32,157 nucleotides of DNA from an uncultured Nitrosomonas sp. (GCA_902826115.1 CADEDO010000021.1:1-32157), one strand, 5' to 3'. Shown: positions 20,331 through 29,832, numbered from the stretch's first letter. Numbers and translations are program-made. The notes: generated from the sequence alone by a model not told the origin.

Positions 20331-20418
20331 GAATATGAATTTTATGAAATGGTGCGGTATTTAATATGCACAGTTATAGGGGGTATATCTAGCGTTTTTC
20401 CTTGATTAGAATTTCTGC

Positions 20419-20433
20419 GATTCTGCCAGAATC
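20419..20433. promoter_or_regulatory. Perfect 15-bp dyad between ponA and pilM
   Basis: GATTCTG-C-CAGAATC is a perfect 7-base inverted repeat around one base, roughly central in the 213-nt divergent gap 20331–20543. A partial copy, AGAAT followed by ATTCT, overlaps it on the left. Such dyads are typical of dimeric repressor or activator sites. The rest of the gap is AT-rich; a TATAAC hexamer at 20512–20517 could be a -10 box for pilM, but I see no matching -35. No regulator is identified. Confidence 0.35.
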
Positions 20434-20543
20434 TATGTCAGTTATTCAATCTGTTATATGAATTATGCAGAGAGGGATAGTTTACATACATTTGGCTTTA
20501 ATTGGGTAATTTATAACTTGCGAATATCACTTCCAGATAACCA

Positions 20544-21647
20544 ATGCTCAAGGGAAAATTTGAAATCAATCTAGACTTCTTTAAATTGAAGTCACCATCA
20601 TTAATAGGTGTAGATATTAGTTCCTCATCTGTGAAAATGGTCGAATTATCCATGGTTGGTAAAGGAAATCAGAGTTACCGTATTGAGCGCTATGTAATCG
20701 AATCGATGCCGGTAGATGCGATGTTAGATGGCGCAATTGTAGACTTAGAAGCTGTCAGCGAGTGCTTGCAACGTGGCTGGAAGCGTATGGGAACACGCCA
20801 AAGAAATGTAGCACTTGCATTACCAGCGACTGATGTCATCACCAAAAAGATTTTTGTGCCTGCTGGTCAGCGTGAAGATGATCTGGCTTATCAAGTAGAG
20901 ACTGAAGCCAGCCAATATATACCTTTCTCGCTGGATGAGATTGATCTAGATTTTCAAGTGATTAGACCTGTTCCAGAAAATCCGGAGGAAGTGGAAGTTC
21001 TTATTGCTGCATCGCGTAAGGAGAAAGTGGAAGATCGTGTCGCGGTTGCTTTATCGGCTGGTCTGAAAGCAGCTGTTATGGATGTTGAGCCTTATGCAGC
21101 TCAGGCCGCATTTGAGTTGACTTTGAGTCAACTACCTGAAGGCGGTAAGGATAAAGTGGTTGCATTGGTGGATATTGGTGCAACAATTATGAAAATTAAT
21201 GTCCTGCATAACGGAGAGTCAGTTTACACGCGGGATCAACCATTCGGCGGTAATCAACTTACTCAGGAAATTCATAATCAATTTAATCTGTCATCAGAAG
21301 AATCAGAAATTGCCAAGCGCAGCGGGAATTTACCCGAGAACTATAAAACCGATGTTTTGCAGCCATTTTGTGAAACACTAGCTATCGAAGTGATGCGCGC
21401 TATTCAGTTTTTTTATACTTCAACGCAATATACCGAGGTTCATTATATTTTCATTGCAGGAGGATGCGCCGTAATCCCCGGGTTAAATGAAATTATTGCT
21501 TCACGGACGCAAGTGAGTACGCTCATTGTGAATTCCTTCTCAAACATGGAATTGTCCAGTCGCATCATTCCAAGGCAACTTAATTTGGATGCTCCGGCAC
21601 TGCTAATAGCATGTGGCTTGGCTTTACGTAGCTTTGATCCGTCATGA
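20544..21647 (+). CDS. pilM: Type IV pilus inner-membrane platform protein PilM
   Basis: The 367-residue protein is a cytoplasmic actin-like (FtsA-type) ATP-binding protein that recruits PilN to the pilus alignment complex. It opens MLKGKFEINLDFFKLKSPSL and shows the phosphate-binding pattern LIGVDISSSSVKMVELS (about residues 20–36). The second nucleotide-binding block is VALVDIGATIMKINVLHNGE (about 209–228), and a C-terminal GGCAVIPGLNEII motif follows. Length and order match PilM of Pseudomonas and Neisseria. It starts the pilMNOPQ operon; its stop overlaps pilN (ATGA). The Shine-Dalgarno match is weak. Confidence 0.93.
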   Translation: MLKGKFEINLDFFKLKSPSLIGVDISSSSVKMVELSMVGKGNQSYRIERYVIESMPVDAMLDGAIVDLEAVSECLQRGWKRMGTRQRNVALALPATDVITKKIFVPAGQREDDLAYQVETEASQYIPFSLDEIDLDFQVIRPVPENPEEVEVLIAASRKEKVEDRVAVALSAGLKAAVMDVEPYAAQAAFELTLSQLPEGGKDKVVALVDIGATIMKINVLHNGESVYTRDQPFGGNQLTQEIHNQFNLSSEESEIAKRSGNLPENYKTDVLQPFCETLAIEVMRAIQFFYTSTQYTEVHYIFIAGGCAVIPGLNEIIASRTQVSTLIVNSFSNMELSSRIIPRQLNLDAPALLIACGLALRSFDPS

Positions 21648-22204
21648 TACGAATAAATTTACTGCCTCATCGTGAACTTAAACGGAAAGCCCGGCAGCAA
21701 CAGATTGCAGTCCTGGCTGGTTTAGTGAGTCTTGTAGGTATTATCGTTGTTGTAGGTATTCATACATTGAATGCTGGGAAAATCGAATATCAAAATGGCC
21801 GCAATCAATATTTGAATGATCAAATTGCTCTTCTTGATAAAGAAATAGCAGAAATTCGAGATATAAAAACGCATATCAAAGAATTATTGGCGCGCAAACA
21901 AGTGGTAGAAACATTGCAGAATAGTCGTGCTGAAGTAGTCCATTTGTTAGATCAATTAGTGAGACTACTGCCTGATGGAGTATATCTGCAGAGTATCAAG
22001 CAATTGGATCATGATATCAATTTAGTGGGATATGCCCAATCTAATGCTTGGGTATCCACCTTGATGCGTAATCTGGAGTCTTCCCCTTGGCTAGAATCAG
22101 CTCTGTTAATTGAAATTAAATCCGTGAATGTAAACAATATACGTCAAAACGAATTTAATATGAAAATAAAGCTTAAGCAAACATCATTGAATGATGGAAT
22201 TTAA
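21644..22204 (+). CDS. pilN: Type IV pilus assembly protein PilN
   Basis: The 186-residue protein starts MIRINLLPHRELKRKARQQQ. The INLLPHRE segment is the conserved cytoplasmic motif that docks in a groove of PilM. A single transmembrane helix follows at about residues 22–42 (IAVLAGLVSLVGIIVVVGIH). Then come a coiled-coil stretch around residues 55–95 and a small periplasmic ferredoxin-like domain that pairs with PilO. It overlaps pilM by four bases. It lies 52 nt ahead of pilO. Confidence 0.92.
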   Translation: MIRINLLPHRELKRKARQQQIAVLAGLVSLVGIIVVVGIHTLNAGKIEYQNGRNQYLNDQIALLDKEIAEIRDIKTHIKELLARKQVVETLQNSRAEVVHLLDQLVRLLPDGVYLQSIKQLDHDINLVGYAQSNAWVSTLMRNLESSPWLESALLIEIKSVNVNNIRQNEFNMKIKLKQTSLNDGI

Positions 22205-22256
22205 GCTTTATTCCTAGCCCTTTCCAATTTATCTAGAAAATCGAGGTAGCATTACA

Positions 22257-22868
22257 ATGAATCTAATTATTGAATTGCGCCAGCTCGACATCAATGATGC
22301 GGGAAATTGGCCTGTTGCATTTAAGGCTGGCGCATTGACTATATTGTTTGCGGCTATCATCGCTGCAGGCTATTTTTTAGTTTGGCAAGAGCAAGTTGAA
22401 GTGTTGGAAGATGCACAAGCTCAAGAAGAAACATTGAAAAACTCATATCTAGTAAAAAAGAGAAGTGCAGTAAATTTACCTGCTTTGCGAGAGCAATTGG
22501 TTGAAATAGAGCAATCATTAAGTGCGTTGTTGAAACAGCTTCCCGACAAATCGGAAATGGATGCCCTATTGGTTGATATTAATCAAGCTGGCTTAGGCCG
22601 TGGTTTGCAGTTTGAGTTATTTAAACCGGCAGCTGCAGAAAAGCTCAATACATTTTATGCCGAACTTCCCATATCGGTTCGTGTGACTGGTGGGTATCAT
22701 GATATCGGTGCTTTTGTCAGTGATATCGCCCAATTGCCGCGCATTGTGACCTTGAATGACATTAATATTGCACCTGCAAATGATGGAAAATTGGTTATGG
22801 ATGCGGTTGCCAAAACGTATCGCTATTTGGATGAAGGAGAAATAGCGAAGCAGTCGGGAGGAAAATAA
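22257..22868 (+). CDS. pilO: Type IV pilus assembly protein PilO
   Basis: The 203-residue protein has a short cytoplasmic part, one transmembrane helix at about residues 22–42 (KAGALTILFAAIIAAGYFLV), a coiled coil from about 45–100, and a periplasmic domain. It heterodimerises with PilN and contacts PilP, linking the inner-membrane platform to the PilQ secretin. AATCGAGGTAGCATTACA precedes the ATG as ribosome-binding site. Three bases separate its stop from the pilP ATG. Identification rests on topology plus position between pilN and pilP, since PilO sequences are poorly conserved. Confidence 0.9.
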   Translation: MNLIIELRQLDINDAGNWPVAFKAGALTILFAAIIAAGYFLVWQEQVEVLEDAQAQEETLKNSYLVKKRSAVNLPALREQLVEIEQSLSALLKQLPDKSEMDALLVDINQAGLGRGLQFELFKPAAAEKLNTFYAELPISVRVTGGYHDIGAFVSDIAQLPRIVTLNDINIAPANDGKLVMDAVAKTYRYLDEGEIAKQSGGK

Positions 22869-22871
22869 ATT

Positions 22872-23387
22872 ATGATGAAATCAATATTATTGCTAGGATT
22901 GCTGATGTGTTCCTGGATGATGTCAGCGTGCAGTCAAAGCGACTATAGTGATTTGGAGACATTCATCAGTAGCTCTGGAAATGGATTGCATGGGCAAGTG
23001 GATCCATTACCCGAATTCAAGGCATACAAGCACTCTACTTATGAGGCCTTTGATATACTCAGTCCATTTGTGCCCAGGAAAAGTAATCAGGCGCAAAGTA
23101 TAGTCAGTGAGATTCAACCTGATCTAAATCGGCGTAAGGAGCTGCTTGAATCCTATCCGCTGGAAAGTCTGTCGATGGTAGGATCGCTTCAACAAGAAGC
23201 TAGGATTTTTGCTTTAGTCAAATCTCCAGATGGTGCTCTGCATCGTGTTAAAAAAGGTGACCATTTAGGTCAGAACTATGGGAAAATAGAAAATATTTCA
23301 GAATCTGAAGTTAAGCTGTTGGAAATTGTGCAAGATGGCGTAAGTGAATGGATTGAACGGACTAGTGTACTCATGCTAAAAGATTAG
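22872..23387 (+). CDS. pilP: Type IV pilus lipoprotein PilP
   Basis: The 171-residue protein has a lipoprotein signal: a hydrophobic stretch ILLLGLLMCSWMM and lipobox MSAC with the modified cysteine at residue 20. The start may be either of two adjacent ATGs. The mature part has a disordered linker (about 35–95). A C-terminal beta-domain (LVKSPDGALHRVKKGDHLGQ, then NYGKIENISESEVKLLEI) binds the N0 domain of PilQ and the PilNO dimer. It is in standard order and followed after 10 nt by pilQ. Length is close to the 170–180 typical of the family. Confidence 0.92.
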   Translation: MMKSILLLGLLMCSWMMSACSQSDYSDLETFISSSGNGLHGQVDPLPEFKAYKHSTYEAFDILSPFVPRKSNQAQSIVSEIQPDLNRRKELLESYPLESLSMVGSLQQEARIFALVKSPDGALHRVKKGDHLGQNYGKIENISESEVKLLEIVQDGVSEWIERTSVLMLKD

Positions 23388-23397
23388 GAACGTAACC

Positions 23398-25509
23398 GTG
23401 CGGCTATCGACAAGAAAAATAAATATTCTAAGCTTTACCCTAACAGTAATATTCGTTTCTTTTGTTTCTTCGGTTCTAGCTGAACCACCTCCCCTCTCAG
23501 AATCACCTCAGAATAGTATTCAATCAATCGATATTTCCAATGTTCAGAATGGAGAAGTGGTCGCTAAACTGGCTTTTGAGCGGCCATTGCAAACACTACC
23601 GATTGGTGTTTCGCTAAGCAATCCTTTCCGTGTCTATTTTGATTTCTTTCAGGTTTCAAATGGTACGGGAAAGAATGTTCAAGAAGTGGCTGAAGGGGAT
23701 CTGCGAAGCGTGAATATCGTTCAGGTTGGGAATCGCACCCGAGTGGTATTAAATTTATCCAAGTTAATGAAGCACGATTTGCGCATTAAGGATAATACTC
23801 TTCTAGTTAAGCTTATTGCTGTTGCTGAGAATCAGGCAGCCAATGAAATTGTCCGATTTGCTGAAGATACTCCCAATAAGCAAATGAATAGTCTACGTGA
23901 TATTGATTTTCGACGTGGAGCAAATGGTGAGGGTCGTATCGTCATTGATATGACCAAAGTTGGTGCAGGAGTCGATGTGCAAAGACAAGGCAATGATGTT
24001 TTGGTCGAGTTCATGGATACCTCCCTGCCAAGTAGTCTTAGAAGACGTTTGGATGTGGTGGATTTTGCAACACCTGTACATACCATTGAAACTTCCAAGA
24101 AAGGAGATAACGTGCGGATGATTGTGAAATCTAATGGCCGATGGGAGCATACCGCTCGTGAATCGGGCACACAATTCATTTTGGAAGTGAGAGCAGTGAC
24201 TGATGATGAGGAAGAATTAGCAAAAAGGAAACGCGTGAACGGGGGGTATACCGGTGATAGGTTGTCACTGAATTTTCAGGATGTAGAAGTTCGTGCTGTG
24301 TTGCAAGTGATTGCCGACTTTACCAATCTTAATATCATAGCGAGCGATTCTGTAACAGGTAATCTCACCTTGCGCTTAAAAGATGTTCCTTGGGATCAGG
24401 CACTGGATATCGTGCTACAGGCACATGGACTGGATAAACGTAAAACTGGTAACGTTATTTTTGTAGCGCCGCGCAAAGAAATGGCAGACAGAGAGCTGCT
24501 TGATTTGGAAGCACAGTTGCAAGTCACTGAAATGGAACCGCTGCGCACTGAGATTTTTCATTTGAATCATCGCAGGGTTAATTCATTGTCTTTCGAAGGC
24601 ATGCTGAGTAAACGCGGCTCGATTAATTTAGATGAAATTAGTAATACGGTAACTGTTACAGATATTCCTACCAAGTTAATCGAGGTTAGAAAGCGCATCC
24701 AGCGGTTGGATGTGTATGAAAGACAAGTGATGATCGAGGCCCGTATTGTTGAGGCGATAGATACATTCAGTCGGAATCTGGGGGCGCGTTTTGGTATACA
24801 GAATTCATCTGGAGTGGGTAATCAGGGACTCGGTATTTCAGGTAATTTGACGGATTCAAGTGCACTTGCTGCGGGTGGTTCAGCAGGAGGAGGCAATAAT
24901 TTGAATGTGAATTTGCCTGCTGCGGCTGGAGTTGGATTATTGGGAGGGCCGGCTGCATTAGGTTTGAGTTTGATGAAGATTAATAATGGCCGGTTAATTA
25001 ACCTTGAATTGTCCGCATTAGAAACAGATAGAAAGGGGAAAGTCATTGCCAGCCCGCGTGTGGTGACTGCTCATGGAATAGAGGCCCTTATTGAGCAGGG
25101 TGATCGTGTTCCCTATCAGCAGGCAACCAGCAGCGGTGCAACCAGCATCCGTTTTATGGACGCAACGCTCAGGTTGAAGGTGAAGCCATTGATTACTTAC
25201 AATAATCAAATTGATATGGAGTTGAGTGTTAATCAAGACAAAATTGGTGCAACCATTAATCAATTCTTGCCGCCTCCGATCAATACCAAACAAGTGACGA
25301 CCAAGGTCCTGGTGGAAAATGGGGGAACCGTCGTGATTGGAGGTATCTTTGACCGAACCGAGAATTATGTTGTCAACAAAGTACCGATGTTGGGTGACAT
25401 TCCAGTACTGGGTTACGTTTTTCGGAATACGGCCAAAGTGGATGACAAACGTGAGTTACTGATTTTTGTTACGCCACGCATCTTAAGTGATAGTCTTAAT
25501 TTGCAGTGA
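23398..25509 (+). CDS. pilQ: Type IV pilus outer-membrane secretin PilQ
   Basis: The 703-residue secretin forms the outer-membrane pore for the pilus. The start is GTG with AGGA nine bases upstream. A Sec signal peptide covers residues 1–28, cut after SSVLA. Two AMIN peptidoglycan-binding domains lie near 40–140 and 165–270. The N0/STN domain is near 295–345 (LNFQDVEVRAVLQVIADFTN) and the N1 domain near 375–445. The secretin barrel runs from about 470 to the end, with VPMLGDIPVLGYVFRNT and LLIFVTPRIL at the C-terminus. A glycine- and alanine-rich stretch lies near 490–525. It ends seven bases from convergent trmL. Confidence 0.95.
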   Translation: MRLSTRKINILSFTLTVIFVSFVSSVLAEPPPLSESPQNSIQSIDISNVQNGEVVAKLAFERPLQTLPIGVSLSNPFRVYFDFFQVSNGTGKNVQEVAEGDLRSVNIVQVGNRTRVVLNLSKLMKHDLRIKDNTLLVKLIAVAENQAANEIVRFAEDTPNKQMNSLRDIDFRRGANGEGRIVIDMTKVGAGVDVQRQGNDVLVEFMDTSLPSSLRRRLDVVDFATPVHTIETSKKGDNVRMIVKSNGRWEHTARESGTQFILEVRAVTDDEEELAKRKRVNGGYTGDRLSLNFQDVEVRAVLQVIADFTNLNIIASDSVTGNLTLRLKDVPWDQALDIVLQAHGLDKRKTGNVIFVAPRKEMADRELLDLEAQLQVTEMEPLRTEIFHLNHRRVNSLSFEGMLSKRGSINLDEISNTVTVTDIPTKLIEVRKRIQRLDVYERQVMIEARIVEAIDTFSRNLGARFGIQNSSGVGNQGLGISGNLTDSSALAAGGSAGGGNNLNVNLPAAAGVGLLGGPAALGLSLMKINNGRLINLELSALETDRKGKVIASPRVVTAHGIEALIEQGDRVPYQQATSSGATSIRFMDATLRLKVKPLITYNNQIDMELSVNQDKIGATINQFLPPPINTKQVTTKVLVENGGTVVIGGIFDRTENYVVNKVPMLGDIPVLGYVFRNTAKVDDKRELLIFVTPRILSDSLNLQ

Positions 25510-25516
25510 TGAATCA

Positions 25517-25981
25517 TTATTGTCCTTCAGGAAATCCAGTCTGGCGCCAAGCTTCATAAGCAACTATGGCGACTGCATTAGATAAATTCAAACTACGACT
25601 GGTAGCTATCATCGGTATTCGAATACGATGAGTATCTGGAAAGGCTTCCATCAATTGTGTGGGTAACCCGCAGCTTTCCGCACCAAATAAAAATGCATCT
25701 CCAGCGATAAATGTGACCTTGTCGTAGCGTTGTTTTCCCTTCGTAGTCATAGCAAAAATACGATGATCCTTCAGACTCTGAGAGCAGTCTGCCCAATTTT
25801 CATGAACTTGAATCCGGGTAAACTCGTGATAATCGAGACCAGCACGCAGTAATTGTTTGTCTTTAAGCGCAAAACCTAAAGGTTTTACAAGATGCAGGTG
25901 CATGTTGGTGTTTGCACACAAGCGGATGATATTGCCTGTATTAGGGGGGATCTCAGGTTGAAAAAGAATGATGTTAAACAT
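25517..25981 (-). CDS. trmL: tRNA (cytidine/uridine-34-2'-O)-methyltransferase TrmL
   Basis: The 154-residue SPOUT-family enzyme methylates the wobble-base ribose of certain leucine tRNAs using S-adenosylmethionine. The N-terminus MFNIILFQPEIPPNTGNIIR is the family hallmark (conserved asparagine for substrate binding). FLFGAESCGLP and the trefoil-knot motif RSLNLSNAVAIVAYEAWRQ follow. Length matches E. coli TrmL (157). It lies downstream of comF on the minus strand after 77 nt and converges on pilQ with only seven bases between stops. There is no room there for a terminator. Confidence 0.93.
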   Translation of the reverse strand: MFNIILFQPEIPPNTGNIIRLCANTNMHLHLVKPLGFALKDKQLLRAGLDYHEFTRIQVHENWADCSQSLKDHRIFAMTTKGKQRYDKVTFIAGDAFLFGAESCGLPTQLMEAFPDTHRIRIPMIATSRSLNLSNAVAIVAYEAWRQTGFPEGQ

Positions 25982-26058
25982 ATGGCGTAAATAATAACTG
26001 ATCCAAACTAGAATAATGAAATTAGAGACTTAATGCTGTTTGAATATAAATGATATGA

Positions 26059-26757
26059 TTATTTGAGCATTTGGGGATTGGCTTGATTTATTTCAGGAAG
26101 GGTTCTGGCTATTACCCAGTTACTGATTTCGGAAGCACCTTGCTTACGCAATACTTTGGCCAGTTCATTTAAAGTTGCTCCCGTGGTCATCACATCATCG
26201 ACCAGGGCAATATGTTTTCCTGAAAGATCTATTGTACAACTAAACGCTTGGCGAATATTTTTTTGCCGCGCTTTCCAGGGCAAGCCAGTCTGCGGTGGTG
26301 TATGTTTGATGCGATCGCAAATATTGGGTAATAGAGTAATTTGCATTTGTTTGGCGATGTAGCGACTGATTTCCATGGCTTGATTAAAGCTGCGTTCACG
26401 TAATCTTATGGGATGTAGTGGCATCGGTATGATGATATCTGGCAGTGCTGTGAGTGTGTTTAATTGATCGATGAGTAATTTGGCAAGAATCGGTGCAATG
26501 GCTAGATTTGTTTGATATTTGAGTGAATGAATCAATGCATCAACTGGAAAAGCGTATTGCAGTGCTGCAATGGTGCGCGTGAATGCAGGAGGGTTTGACA
26601 GACAAGATCCACAAATTTCCGCTGTTGGTACTGGCCAGAAACAAACTGGACAATGATGATCCGGTAATCGTGGTAAGTGTATTTCGCATGATTCACATAA
26701 ATTCTGATTGCCTGACATTCCACACAACACACAATTTCTCTGATCCAGGATTTGCAT
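26059..26757 (-). CDS. comF: ComF family protein (phosphoribosyltransferase-like)
   Basis: The 232-residue protein has eight cysteines in two CxxC pairs each (9/12 with 21/24, 36/39 with 49/52), a likely double zinc ribbon. A type I phosphoribosyltransferase domain follows with the PRPP loop VDDVMTTGAT at 186–195. ComF is needed for DNA uptake in naturally competent bacteria; in others (GntX) its role is less clear. I used the ATG at 26757. A TTG at 26802 would add 15 residues and has AGGG upstream, so it remains possible. It is divergent from bioB; comF–bio proximity is seen in other proteobacteria. Confidence 0.88.
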   Translation of the reverse strand: MQILDQRNCVLCGMSGNQNLCESCEIHLPRLPDHHCPVCFWPVPTAEICGSCLSNPPAFTRTIAALQYAFPVDALIHSLKYQTNLAIAPILAKLLIDQLNTLTALPDIIIPMPLHPIRLRERSFNQAMEISRYIAKQMQITLLPNICDRIKHTPPQTGLPWKARQKNIRQAFSCTIDLSGKHIALVDDVMTTGATLNELAKVLRKQGASEISNWVIARTLPEINQANPQMLK

Positions 26758-26887
26758 AAAATTTAATCGGTTGTTTAAAATGAATGAATGGAAATTTGAC
26801 AACGATAATTGAATCCCTGATCATCCAGAGTCTTTGGCAGTTGGTAACCTCTGTATCCCACTTAAATAGAACGATAGGAAAATTGGC

Positions 26888-27892
26888 ATGAATTTCAATT
26901 CACTCACAACGAATGAAACGCAAAAAGATTTAATCAGTATAGCTGAGAAATCGGAAAACTCGGCGCACTGGAGTGTGTCAGAAATTCTGTCTTTATTGGA
27001 TGCGCCATTTAACGATCTGATGTACCGGGCGCAATGTGTGCATCGTCAATACCATGATGCGAATGGCGTGCAGTTGTCCACGCTGATTTCTGTGAAAACA
27101 GGGGGCTGTCCTGAGGATTGCGGCTATTGTCCGCAAGCCGCACGCTATCATACCGGGGTTGATAATCAGGATATGCTAGCGCTGGATGACGTCGTATCTG
27201 CCGCAGCAGCTGCGAAGGCTAAAGGAGCTTCACGTTTTTGCATGGGCGCAGCCTGGCGTGGTCCCAAACAGCGTGATATGGATAAAATGACCGAAATGGT
27301 GCGTGCTGTGAAAGCACTGGGAATGGAAACCTGTGCAACCTTAGGCATGTTAAAGCCGGGACAAGCGCAGCAACTGGGAGAGGCCGGCTTGGATTATTAC
27401 AATCATAATCTGGATACAGCGCCAGAATTTTATGAAGAAATCATCACTACACGCCATTATCAGGATCGTCTGAATACCCTGCAAGAAGTTCGTAATGCCG
27501 GCATCAATGTCTGCTGTGGCGGTATTGTGGGCATGGGGGAAACGCGCCAATCTCGCGCAGGGCTGATTGCGCAGTTGGCCAATTTGAATCCATATCCCGA
27601 ATCAGTGCCTATCAATCATTTGGTGCAAGTTGAGGGCACTCCATTGTATGGAACCGCCGCACTGGATCCTCTGGAATTTGTGCGTACCATCGCCGCAGCG
27701 CGGATTACCATGCCCAAAGCCATGGTGCGTTTATCCGCAGGCAGACAAGAAATGTCTGAAGCCGTGCAGGCATTGTGTTTTCTTGCGGGCGCCAATTCTA
27801 TTTTTTACGGCGATAAATTATTGACGACAGGCAATCCGGAAACAGATCGTGATCGCGCACTACTGGATAAGCTGGGGCTTCATGCTCTGTGA
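26888..27892 (+). CDS. bioB: Biotin synthase
   Basis: The 334-residue radical-SAM enzyme inserts sulphur into dethiobiotin, the last step of biotin synthesis. The CxxxCxxC cluster is Cys74, Cys78 and Cys81 ([16 protein letters not shown]). [19 protein letters not shown] and [11 protein letters not shown] follow in the TIM barrel, with [12 protein letters not shown] near the end. The [2Fe-2S] ligands include Cys in RFCMGAAWR and ETCATLGM, and the arginine region VRLSAGR is present. AGGAAAATTGGC precedes the ATG. It opens bioB-F-H-C-D; an 85-nt gap separates it from divergent comF, with no convincing biotin operator. Confidence 0.96.
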   Translation: MNFNSLTTNETQKDLISIAEKSENSAHWSVSEILSLLDAPFNDLMYRAQCVHRQYHDANGVQLSTLISVKTGGCPEDCGYCPQAARYHTGVDNQDMLALDDVVSAAAAAKAKGASRFCMGAAWRGPKQRDMDKMTEMVRAVKALGMETCATLGMLKPGQAQQLGEAGLDYYNHNLDTAPEFYEEIITTRHYQDRLNTLQEVRNAGINVCCGGIVGMGETRQSRAGLIAQLANLNPYPESVPINHLVQVEGTPLYGTAALDPLEFVRTIAAARITMPKAMVRLSAGRQEMSEAVQALCFLAGANSIFYGDKLLTTGNPETDRDRALLDKLGLHAL

Positions 27893-27895
27893 TGC

Positions 27896-29062
27896 ATGTT
27901 TTCTGAGTTAACCGAACAGCTGCGTGCTCGCGATCAACAAGGTTTGCGGCGTGTTCGGCAAGTATTGGAAGGCCCGCAGGCAGCTCACATCACCATCGAC
28001 GATCGTGAATATCTCGCTTTCAGTAGCAATGATTATCTGGGGTTGGCCAACCATCCCGAATTAATTCAGTCAGTCTGCGAAGGCGCACAACAATATGGCG
28101 TGGGCGCAGGCGCGTCGCATCTGATTAACGGTCACTCTTCTGCGCATCATCGTCTGGAAGAAGCATTGGCGGATTTTACCGGTTTCCCAAAAGCTTTGCT
28201 GTTTTCCACCGGTTATATGGCCAACATTGGCGTGGTTACAGCATTGGTGGGACGTGAGGATGCCATTTTTGCGGATAAACTGAATCATGCCTCACTGAAC
28301 GATGCGGCATTGTTATCGCGAGCCAAATTCATTCGCTTTCCACACCTTGATTTCACCGCTCTGGAGCAACGCTTGGCTGCATCCACAGCTAGACGCAAAC
28401 TGGTTATCATTGACGCGGTATTCAGTATGGAAGGGGATAGGGCGCCCATTCGACAAGTGGTGGCGCTGTGTGAAAAATATCAGGCCTGGTTGTTATTAGA
28501 TGATGCGCATGGTTTTGGCGTACTAGGTCAGCAAGGGCGAGGCAGTTTATTTTTGCCGGATAGCCCTGCCGGACATTCGCCCCATGTCGTGTATATGGCA
28601 ACGTTGGGTAAAGCGGCCGGCGTGTTTGGCGCATTTGTCGCAGCGCAGCCGGAAATCATTGAGACACTCATACAGACCGCCCGCAGTTATATATATACAA
28701 CCGCTACTCCACCGTTGTTGTCACACGCATTACTGGTCAGTCTTAAAAAGATTGAGCAAGATGAATGGCGGCGTGAAAGATTAACGCAACATATTCAACA
28801 ACTGAGAGAAGGATTGCGCTCATCGCCCTGGAAATTGCTGCCTTCCGATACGCCCATTCAACCTTTATTGATCGGTGCGAGTGATGAAGCGGTGCGCATC
28901 AGTCAAGCGTTACGCGAACAGGGGATTCTGGTGCCCGCCATTCGCCCGCCTACCGTGCCACAAGGTACGGCGCGATTACGTATTTCCCTATCGGCGGCAC
29001 ATCAGCCCCAAGATATCGTGCGCTTAATGCAAGCGTTGCATCAACTAGCATCTTTGTCATGA
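27896..29062 (+). CDS. bioF: 8-amino-7-oxononanoate synthase
   Basis: The 388-residue PLP enzyme condenses pimeloyl-ACP with alanine to give KAPA. Features are FSSNDYLGLANHPELIQS near residues 42–59, GAGASHLINGHSSAHHRLEE near 71–90, LDDAHGFGVLGQQGRGS with the PLP-stacking histidine region, and the Schiff-base Lys239 in ATLGKAAGVFG. The ATG lies three bases after the bioB stop. Its TGA overlaps the bioH ATG (ATGA). Base composition is clearly more GC-rich than that of the ribosomal cluster. Confidence 0.96.
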   Translation: MFSELTEQLRARDQQGLRRVRQVLEGPQAAHITIDDREYLAFSSNDYLGLANHPELIQSVCEGAQQYGVGAGASHLINGHSSAHHRLEEALADFTGFPKALLFSTGYMANIGVVTALVGREDAIFADKLNHASLNDAALLSRAKFIRFPHLDFTALEQRLAASTARRKLVIIDAVFSMEGDRAPIRQVVALCEKYQAWLLLDDAHGFGVLGQQGRGSLFLPDSPAGHSPHVVYMATLGKAAGVFGAFVAAQPEIIETLIQTARSYIYTTATPPLLSHALLVSLKKIEQDEWRRERLTQHIQQLREGLRSSPWKLLPSDTPIQPLLIGASDEAVRISQALREQGILVPAIRPPTVPQGTARLRISLSAAHQPQDIVRLMQALHQLASLS

Positions 29063-29832
29063 TGCCATTGCATATCGAATCCATAGGGAGTGGTCCCGAT
29101 CTTGTGTTATTGCACGGCTGGGCCATGCACAGTAGCATCTGGAGTGGGATTCGCGACCAATTGAGTGAGCAGTTCCACCTGCATTTGGTGGATTTGCCGG
29201 GGCATGGATTGAGTCCTGCGTGCGAACCTGGAACACTGGAGCATATGATTGATCTCATCACAGCGATTTTGCCCGAGAACTGTCTACTGGGGGGCTGGTC
29301 TCTGGGTGGACAGATTGCGATGGAATTAGCGCTGCGTGAGCCATCCCGCGTGCAGAAACTGATCCTGATTTCCACTACGCCTTGCTTTGCCAAGCGTAAT
29401 GATTGGGAATGGGGCATGGAACACAAACTGTTGCAATTATTTTTAGAGAATTTGAAACAAAATTACACTACGACAATCAATCGGTTTCTAACCCTGCAAA
29501 TGAGTGGTGATCACAATGCGGCAAGGATTTTGTTACAGTTGCGCAAACACTTTTTTCAGCATGCCGAACCTGATGCTAAATCATTGCAGAAGGGTTTGAA
29601 AATATTGCAAGACAATGATGTGCGCATGCAAATGCAAGCAATCAAACAGCCAGTCTTATTATTGCACGGCGAAAATGACGTTATCACCCATCCAGCCGCT
29701 GCCCATTGGATGCATCAGCAGTTGCCGCAATCGCAATTGGTGATGTTTCCACACTGCGGCCATGCGCCATTTTTATCCTATCCCGATCAATTTATGAACC
29801 ATTTACATGAATTCCGACGAACACATTCTTGA
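29059..29832 (+). CDS. bioH: Pimeloyl-ACP methyl ester carboxylesterase
   Basis: The 257-residue alpha/beta hydrolase removes the methyl group from pimeloyl-ACP methyl ester, ending the BioC–BioH fatty-acid diversion. The catalytic triad is Ser81 (GGWSLGGQ), Asp207 (HGENDVITH) and His235 (HCGHAPFLSYP). LLHGWAMHSSIWSG near residues 17–30 gives the oxyanion region. Two ATGs (29059, 29062) are possible starts; the first overlaps bioF. Position between bioF and bioC supports BioH over other hydrolases. It overlaps bioC by 26 nt. Confidence 0.94.
   Translation: MMPLHIESIGSGPDLVLLHGWAMHSSIWSGIRDQLSEQFHLHLVDLPGHGLSPACEPGTLEHMIDLITAILPENCLLGGWSLGGQIAMELALREPSRVQKLILISTTPCFAKRNDWEWGMEHKLLQLFLENLKQNYTTTINRFLTLQMSGDHNAARILLQLRKHFFQHAEPDAKSLQKGLKILQDNDVRMQMQAIKQPVLLLHGENDVITHPAAAHWMHQQLPQSQLVMFPHCGHAPFLSYPDQFMNHLHEFRRTHS

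Noticed and set aside
26841..26849. TTGGTAACC upstream of bioB, a 7/9 match to the TTGTAAACC half-site of the biotin operator
   Set aside because: No matching inverted half-site lies at 14–16 bases on either side, so a single degenerate half-site is not enough to call an operator.
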